A DNA stretch of 9,320 bases from Gallionellaceae bacterium CG11_big_fil_rev_8_21_14_0_20_60_62 (GTDB lineage Bacteria > Pseudomonadota > Gammaproteobacteria > Burkholderiales > Gallionellaceae): assembly GCA_002787455.1 (NCBI GenBank), contig PCWU01000091.1:1-9320 (forward strand). Direction: 5' to 3'. The translations under genes and the position numbers were made by a program. The first letter of the stretch is position 1; each line of letters opens with the position of its first letter. The notes under the pieces were generated by a model. It was not told the origin of the DNA, did not search any database, and worked only from the letters and a program-made list of their open reading frames with translations. This document shows positions 5,419 through 9,320 of this stretch, in pieces.

Positions 5419-5561
5419 GGGAACCTCTATAAATTCATTTTGTGGGCGAATCGCGGCGTCGTGCGCTCGCTCATTCCTCGCCTATCCATTCGATATGTCT
5501 CTTCATTCGCTGCGCGGCTTCTTGCGCTTCATCCCGCAAAAGTGAATTTCTAGAGGCTCCC
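5419..5561. mobile_element. MITE-like 143-bp inverted-repeat element between SMR and arnB genes
   Basis: The ends are long imperfect inverted repeats: 5419-5446 against 5561-5533, 25 of 28 aligned positions identical with one 1-base gap. They begin GGGAACCTCTATAAATTC and GGGAGCCTCTAGAAATTC. The flanks are TTAT on the left (5415-5418) and TTAC on the right (5562-5565), which look like a short target duplication of TTA/TTAY. The ~86-bp interior has no transposase gene. Termini of this style and a 3-4 bp TTA-type duplication recall the IS5 family, so this may be a non-autonomous derivative, but I cannot confirm the family. The right end abuts the stop codon of the SMR gene. The left end places AGAGG upstream of the arnB start. 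This fills the whole 148-bp intergenic gap. Confidence 0.7.
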
Positions 5562-5933
5562 TTACGCACGCGAAATGATGATCACGCCCAAAATAATCAC
5601 GCCCATGCCGACCAGCTTGGTGACGCTAAAATCCTCGCCGAGCAGATATTTGGCGGCGACGGCGTTGACCACGTAAGCCATCGACAGCATGGGGAAAGCG
5701 ATGCTGACCGGCACGCGCGACAGCGCGAGAATCCACACCACCACGCTGATGCCGTAGCAGAACAGGGCGGTGATGATGTGCCACTCGGTCATCAGTTTCC
5801 AGCCGATGGGCACAACGTTCGCCGCGCTGAACTCGAAATGGCCGATGGCGTTGGTGCCCGCTTTCATCAATATCTGCGCGGCGGCGTTGAGCATCACGCC
5901 GGCAAAGATAAGACTGAAATTGACCAGGTTCAT
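5562..5933 (-). CDS. Small SMR/EamA-type membrane protein, ArnE/ArnF-like
   Basis: This is a 123-residue inner-membrane protein with four predicted helices (about 3-23, 50-71, 77-97 and 103-121). Its layout matches the SMR/DMT superfamily, with LNAAAQILMKAG in helix 1, ALSRVPVSIAFPMLSMAYVV around helix 3, and LLGE before helix 4. The position of the drug/proton-coupling Glu14 of EmrE appears to be Asn16 here. That argues against a drug antiporter and for the ArnE/ArnF type, which in enterobacteria helps flip undecaprenyl-phosphate-Ara4N to the periplasm. Its ATG overlaps the arnT stop (ATGA, 5930-5933), so the two are translationally coupled. Only one such subunit is seen, whereas E. coli uses an ArnE-ArnF pair. 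Downstream, the MITE-like element starts immediately at the stop codon. Confidence 0.82.
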   Translation of the reverse strand: MNLVNFSLIFAGVMLNAAAQILMKAGTNAIGHFEFSAANVVPIGWKLMTEWHIITALFCYGISVVVWILALSRVPVSIAFPMLSMAYVVNAVAAKYLLGEDFSVTKLVGMGVIILGVIIISRA

Positions 5934-7576
5934 GGCTTGACCACCACCACGACCTGATGGTCACGATAGATTTCTTTCATCTCCATTCCTTTGTCCCGCA
6001 GAATTTTCTCGGCAAACAGCGGCATGATGGCATAAGCCCCGGTATCGGTCTTCCACTTCGCGGCCAGCGCATCGACAGTGGCCAGCCATTTGTGCGGCTC
6101 CTGCCCGATGCCGAAGGCCATCTCGTTCTGATAATCGACCAGGGTCAGCGTGCGTTTGAGATAGAAGGGCAAGGTCTGCTCATAGTTATAGACCGAGTAG
6201 AACGGCACATCCGGTTTGATCTGCGGCGCGATTGCTTCGGCAATGAGATAGGCCGAACGCTCGCGCGCGATGGTGTTGTAGCCCGAGACTCCGATCTGGG
6301 TCGCCAGCAGTGTCGCCAGTGCCAGCACGACGACAGGAGTCATCTTGTTGCCGCGCCGCAGCCCGACCAGCGCCACCACCAGACCGGCCAGCCAGATAAC
6401 CACCGCCACGGCCAGCCACAACGCATATGCACCATACATCTCCCGTTGCATCGGCGTATCCGCAAAACGGTCTGAGTAAGCCGCAACGCCCAGCAGAGCC
6501 AACAATAGCGGCAACACCGGCACCAGCAACCAGAAGGCGCGGCGCGGCGTCATGCCTGCCAGTTGCTTGCCCATCAGCAGGGCCAGCGCGGGAAACATCG
6601 GCAACAGATAGGACGGCAATTTGGAGCTGGAGAGGGTAAAGAACAAATAAATGAACACCGCCCACACCAGCAGGAAACGCTCCGCGCTGAAAGTGTGCGC
6701 CCGCGCTGTGCTGCCGCGCCAGGTGCGCAACAACGCATCCAGCATCAGCAGCGTCCACGGCAACATACCGAGCAACAGCACCGGCACGAAGTAGTGCCAC
6801 GGCTGGTAGCGCCCGTGCACCTTGGTGGTGAAGCGCTCGAAGTGTTCATGGATGAAAAAGAACTGGAAGAATTCCGGATTGGCGCGCATCACCAGCACGA
6901 ACCACGGGACGGCAACGAGCAGGAACACCAGCAATCCGCTGACCCAGTGCATGCGCAACCAGACCGCGACATCGCGGTTGAACAGTGAATACAGGAACAG
7001 CGCCGCGCCCGGCAGGATCACCCCCATCAGGCCTTTGCTCAATACCGCCAGCGCCATGGCGGCCCAGACCAGCAGCATCCAGTTTCGGCGGTAGGCATGG
7101 GCGGATTCCTGTTGCGCCAGCAGCAGGGAAAATATGCCGAGCGTGAGAAAAAAAGTCACGCCCATATCGAGCGTGTTGATGTGTGCCATCAGCGCGTAAA
7201 GGCTGCTGCTACCGAGAATCAGCGCGGCATACAGGCCGGCTTTGCGCCCGAACAAGCGGGTGCCGGTGAACCACGCCAGCAACACCCCGGCCAGGCCGGT
7301 CAGCGCCGTCCACAGGCGGGATGTCCATTGATACTGGCCGAATATCTCATAGGCCACGGCGGTGGCCCAGTATTGCAGCGGCGGTTTCTCGAAGTATTTC
7401 AGATCGTTCAGACGCGGTGTGACCCAGTCGCCGCTAGCCACCATCTCGCGCGGAATCTCCGCGTAGCGGCCTTCGTCCGGCTTGATCAGATAACGATATT
7501 CCAAATTGCCGAACCAGATGACTACAAACGCCAACAACAGCAGCCAGAGCATGCGGCGGGAAAAAGAAGGATTCAT
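5930..7576 (-). CDS. arnT: ArnT-like lipid A 4-amino-4-deoxy-L-arabinose transferase (PMT/GT83 family)
   Basis: This is a polytopic inner-membrane glycosyltransferase of 548 residues (E. coli ArnT about 550). ArnT moves Ara4N from undecaprenyl phosphate to lipid A phosphates on the periplasmic side, lowering the negative surface charge and polymyxin sensitivity. Helix 1 is at about 9-25. The first periplasmic loop has the family signature KPDEGRYAEIPREM (32-45, with Asp34 and Glu35), SGDWVTPRLN (48-57) and YFEKPPLQYW (61-70). About eleven further hydrophobic segments run to residue ~425. The last ~120 residues are a soluble periplasmic domain (QTLPFYLKRTLTLVDY region). Other PMT-family transferases using different sugar donors have the same layout, so the donor is inferred partly from the ArnB- and ArnE/F-like neighbours. 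No clear Shine-Dalgarno precedes the ATG. The gene overlaps the SMR gene by 4 nt. Confidence 0.83.
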   Translation of the reverse strand: MNPSFSRRMLWLLLLAFVVIWFGNLEYRYLIKPDEGRYAEIPREMVASGDWVTPRLNDLKYFEKPPLQYWATAVAYEIFGQYQWTSRLWTALTGLAGVLLAWFTGTRLFGRKAGLYAALILGSSSLYALMAHINTLDMGVTFFLTLGIFSLLLAQQESAHAYRRNWMLLVWAAMALAVLSKGLMGVILPGAALFLYSLFNRDVAVWLRMHWVSGLLVFLLVAVPWFVLVMRANPEFFQFFFIHEHFERFTTKVHGRYQPWHYFVPVLLLGMLPWTLLMLDALLRTWRGSTARAHTFSAERFLLVWAVFIYLFFTLSSSKLPSYLLPMFPALALLMGKQLAGMTPRRAFWLLVPVLPLLLALLGVAAYSDRFADTPMQREMYGAYALWLAVAVVIWLAGLVVALVGLRRGNKMTPVVVLALATLLATQIGVSGYNTIARERSAYLIAEAIAPQIKPDVPFYSVYNYEQTLPFYLKRTLTLVDYQNEMAFGIGQEPHKWLATVDALAAKWKTDTGAYAIMPLFAEKILRDKGMEMKEIYRDHQVVVVVKP

Positions 7577-7606
7577 CGTGACGGCGAAGGAAGGAAACAG
7601 TTGCGG

Positions 7607-7612
7607 ATTTTA
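7607..7612 (-). promoter_or_regulatory. Possible -10 element of arnT
   Basis: TAAAAT (5 of 6 against TATAAT) lies in the 43-bp gap after xseA in the context GGGGTAAAATCC, a form often seen in betaproteobacterial promoters. Transcription would start near 7600, about 24 nt before the arnT ATG. The -35 region (around GGGAAA, inside the xseA end) is poor. arnT could also be read through from xseA. Confidence 0.35.
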
Positions 7613-7619
7613 CCCCAGA

Positions 7620-8951
7620 TCAGCGTTGCTTTTCCCGTACCTCGACCTTGGCCCCGCCCTCGGCAAACGTGAGTCGCAGGCAATCTCCGGTTTCAATTGC
7701 CGCACTGCTACGCACGATGTTTCCCGCCGCATCGCGCACCAGACTGTAACCGCGCGCCAGCACTTGCTGCGGGTCGAGGTGCTGCATCTGTTGGTGCAGG
7801 GCATGCACGCGCGCATCCCCGCGCTCGAATGCATGCGACATCGCCACCCGCAGACGCCGGACACCACTCGCCAGACGGTCGCGCATCGGTTCGATATCCG
7901 GCTGCAGGCGGGACATTCGCCGGCTCGCTGTCTGCCAGCGCCATTGTGCCTGTTGCCATGAGTTGCCCTGGGCCAATCGCAGGCGACGCAGCAATGCCAG
8001 CAACTGTTCACGTTGCTGACCCAGCCGTTGCGCCGGATGCACCAGCCGCCGTTGCAGATAATCCAGTTGCTGCATATGCTGCTCGAACCGGCGCAATACA
8101 GCCTGCGCCAGATGCCGTTGCTGTTGGGCAATGCGCTGGCGCAGCGCCTGCCACTCCGGCACCACCGCCTGTGCGGCGGCGGTCGGCGTCGCCGCGCGCA
8201 GATCGGCCACGAAATCGGCAATGGTGAAATCGGTCTCGTGCCCCACCCCGCTCACCAGCGGAATGGTGCCGGCGGCAATCGCGCGCGCCACGATTTCCTC
8301 GTTGAATGCCCACAAGTCCTCGATGCTGCCGCCGCCACGGCAGAGGATGAGCACATCGCACTCGGCGCGCCGGTTCGCCGTTGCAATCGCCTGCGCGATC
8401 TTCGGCCCCGCATCGGCGCCCTGCACCGGCACCGGATACAGCACGACAGGCACATTCGGCATGCGCTGCGCCAGGGTGCGCAGCACATCGCGCAAGGCCG
8501 CGGCCTGCGGCGAAGTCACAATGCCGATTTGTCGCGGGAATTGCGGCAGCTCGCGTTTGCGTGCCGCATCGAACAACCCCTCACCTTCCAGCTTGGCTTT
8601 TAACCTTTCGAACGCCTCGAACAGCGCCCCCAGTCCGGCCGGGCGTATTTTTTCCAGTGTCAGTTGAAAGTCGCCGCGCGCCTCGTACAACGTCGCCAGC
8701 GCCTGCACTTCAATCTGCATCCCGTTCACCGGACGAAAATCCAGATACTGGCTCTTGTGGCGGAACATCACGCAGCGCACTTGCGCCTGCTCGTCCTTGA
8801 GCGAGAAATACCAGTGGCCGGAGGCGGCACTGACGAAATTGGAAATCTCGCCGCGTACCCACAGCAGCGGCAAGCCGCCCTCGATCAACTGCCTGGCGGC
8901 GCGGTTGAGCTCGCCCACGCTGACGATGCTGTTTTTGTCGAAGGGTGCCAC
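7620..8951 (-). CDS. xseA: Exodeoxyribonuclease VII large subunit XseA
   Basis: XseA is the catalytic subunit of exonuclease VII, which with several small XseB subunits degrades single-stranded DNA from both ends in repair and recombination. This copy has 443 residues (E. coli about 456). An N-terminal OB fold (about 10-105, LLWVRGEISNFVSAASGHWYFSLKD region) is followed by the catalytic core. The core holds GIVTSPQAAALRDVLRTL with Asp155, LILCRGGGSIEDLWAFNEE with Arg205, and SGVGHETDFTIADFVADLRA with His238 and Asp241, all at the numbering of the conserved E. coli residues. The Gln/Arg/Leu-rich segment from about 265 to 400 is the long coiled coil that holds the small subunits. The start is a GTG at 8951, 5 nt after the stop of the preceding gene and without a strong Shine-Dalgarno, consistent with translational coupling. 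xseB is not in this window. Confidence 0.95.
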   Translation of the reverse strand: MAPFDKNSIVSVGELNRAARQLIEGGLPLLWVRGEISNFVSAASGHWYFSLKDEQAQVRCVMFRHKSQYLDFRPVNGMQIEVQALATLYEARGDFQLTLEKIRPAGLGALFEAFERLKAKLEGEGLFDAARKRELPQFPRQIGIVTSPQAAALRDVLRTLAQRMPNVPVVLYPVPVQGADAGPKIAQAIATANRRAECDVLILCRGGGSIEDLWAFNEEIVARAIAAGTIPLVSGVGHETDFTIADFVADLRAATPTAAAQAVVPEWQALRQRIAQQQRHLAQAVLRRFEQHMQQLDYLQRRLVHPAQRLGQQREQLLALLRRLRLAQGNSWQQAQWRWQTASRRMSRLQPDIEPMRDRLASGVRRLRVAMSHAFERGDARVHALHQQMQHLDPQQVLARGYSLVRDAAGNIVRSSAAIETGDCLRLTFAEGGAKVEVREKQR

Positions 8952-8956
8952 GTTAA

Positions 8957-9320
8957 TCAGCGCCCGCGCGCGTCGCCCCAGCGCAGCGGAGTGCGGTCGT
9001 CGCCGAGGTAATAGGTCTCGCCGGTCTTGTGCTCGACGTAATAATCCGGCGACACGATGGCCTCCTCGAACGTCATGCCCGGGCTGATGCGGGTGTATTG
9101 CAGCAGGATGCTGCGAATCACCTTTGCATCGCGGCAGACCTGAGAACCCCGGGTGACCCAGGTCGGGCCGATGATCTCCGCCCCAGCCTCGATGCTTACC
9201 CCGGAATCGATATACACCGGCCCTTCGATCCGGACGTGGTCCCAGTCGATGCGGGTGTTGATGCCGACCCAGATGCCGGGTTTGATTTCCGTGCCGGGCA
9301 TCTGCATGTGTGCGACTTCC
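8957..9320 (-). CDS. Sugar-phosphate nucleotidyltransferase-like protein, C-terminal part (5' end outside window)
   Basis: About 121 residues are visible; the frame is open to the window edge (EVAHMQMPGTE...), so the Met at 9307 is probably internal. The sequence contains hexapeptide-type turns of a left-handed beta-helix: IKPGIWVGINTRID, VRIEGPVYIDSGVSIEAGAE, IIGPTWVTRGSQV and KVIRSILLQYTRI. This resembles the C-terminal beta-helix of mannose-1-phosphate guanylyltransferase/glucose-1-phosphate nucleotidyltransferase-type enzymes. The tail YYLGDDRTPLRWGDARGR ends the protein. The catalytic Rossmann-like domain, if present, lies outside. A stand-alone acyl/acetyltransferase with the same fold is the main alternative. 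xseA starts 5 nt after the stop. Confidence 0.7.
   Translation of the reverse strand, partial: EVAHMQMPGTEIKPGIWVGINTRIDWDHVRIEGPVYIDSGVSIEAGAEIIGPTWVTRGSQVCRDAKVIRSILLQYTRISPGMTFEEAIVSPDYYVEHKTGETYYLGDDRTPLRWGDARGR

Noticed and set aside
5474..5542. Short minus-strand open stretch inside the MITE-like element (LRDEAQEAAQRMKRHIEW...)
   Set aside because: About 22 codons, TTG start, no ribosome binding site and no recognised transposase remnant; too short to support a gene or pseudogene call.

Overview
This 9.3 kb window is GC-rich and densely packed, with every convincing gene on the minus strand. The XseA, RhlE, LeuA and DUF1415 sequences and the tight gene spacing suggest a betaproteobacterium, perhaps of the Nitrosomonadales/Gallionellaceae type. 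That placement is an inference from protein flavour, not a phylogeny. The text below follows transcription, from high to low coordinates.

(1) 9320-7620: the C-terminal end of a sugar-phosphate nucleotidyltransferase-like protein carrying a left-handed beta-helix, cut by the window edge, followed 5 nt later by xseA (exonuclease VII large subunit). (2) 7612-4288: a cell-envelope set made of an ArnT-like lipid A glycosyltransferase, a four-helix SMR/ArnE-F-like membrane protein (ATGA overlap with arnT) and an ArnB-like PLP aminotransferase. A 143-bp element with terminal inverted repeats (MITE-like) sits between the last two genes. It abuts the stop codon of the SMR gene and supplies the ribosome binding site of the aminotransferase. 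(3) 4287-3951: a 337-bp intergenic region that holds an elaborate ~141-bp imperfect palindrome (4051-4191), a perfect 15-bp palindrome and a possible promoter. Together these would form a long structured leader of the DEAD-box RNA helicase gene rhlE (3950-2631). (4) 2571-633: a compact run of DUF1415, srkA (stress-response Ser/Thr kinase) and ychJ (SEC-C/UPF0225 protein). (5) 632-1: the leuA control region and the first 138 codons of leuA (2-isopropylmalate synthase).

The most interesting finding is in region 5. The third minus-strand frame of the leuA leader encodes a previously unlisted 26-residue peptide (578-498) with eight leucines, four of them consecutive (MHFSRHLLLL...). Three mutually placed hairpins follow, the last just upstream of the leuA ribosome binding site. 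This is the architecture of ribosome-mediated leucine attenuation. A good sigma70-type promoter lies so close that the peptide would be leaderless or nearly so.

The other non-coding points of note are the rhlE-leader palindrome, whose imperfect pairs are G-U compatible only on the plus strand, and the MITE-like insertion that rewired the SMR/aminotransferase junction. No tRNA, rRNA, CRISPR array or intact transposase gene was seen.
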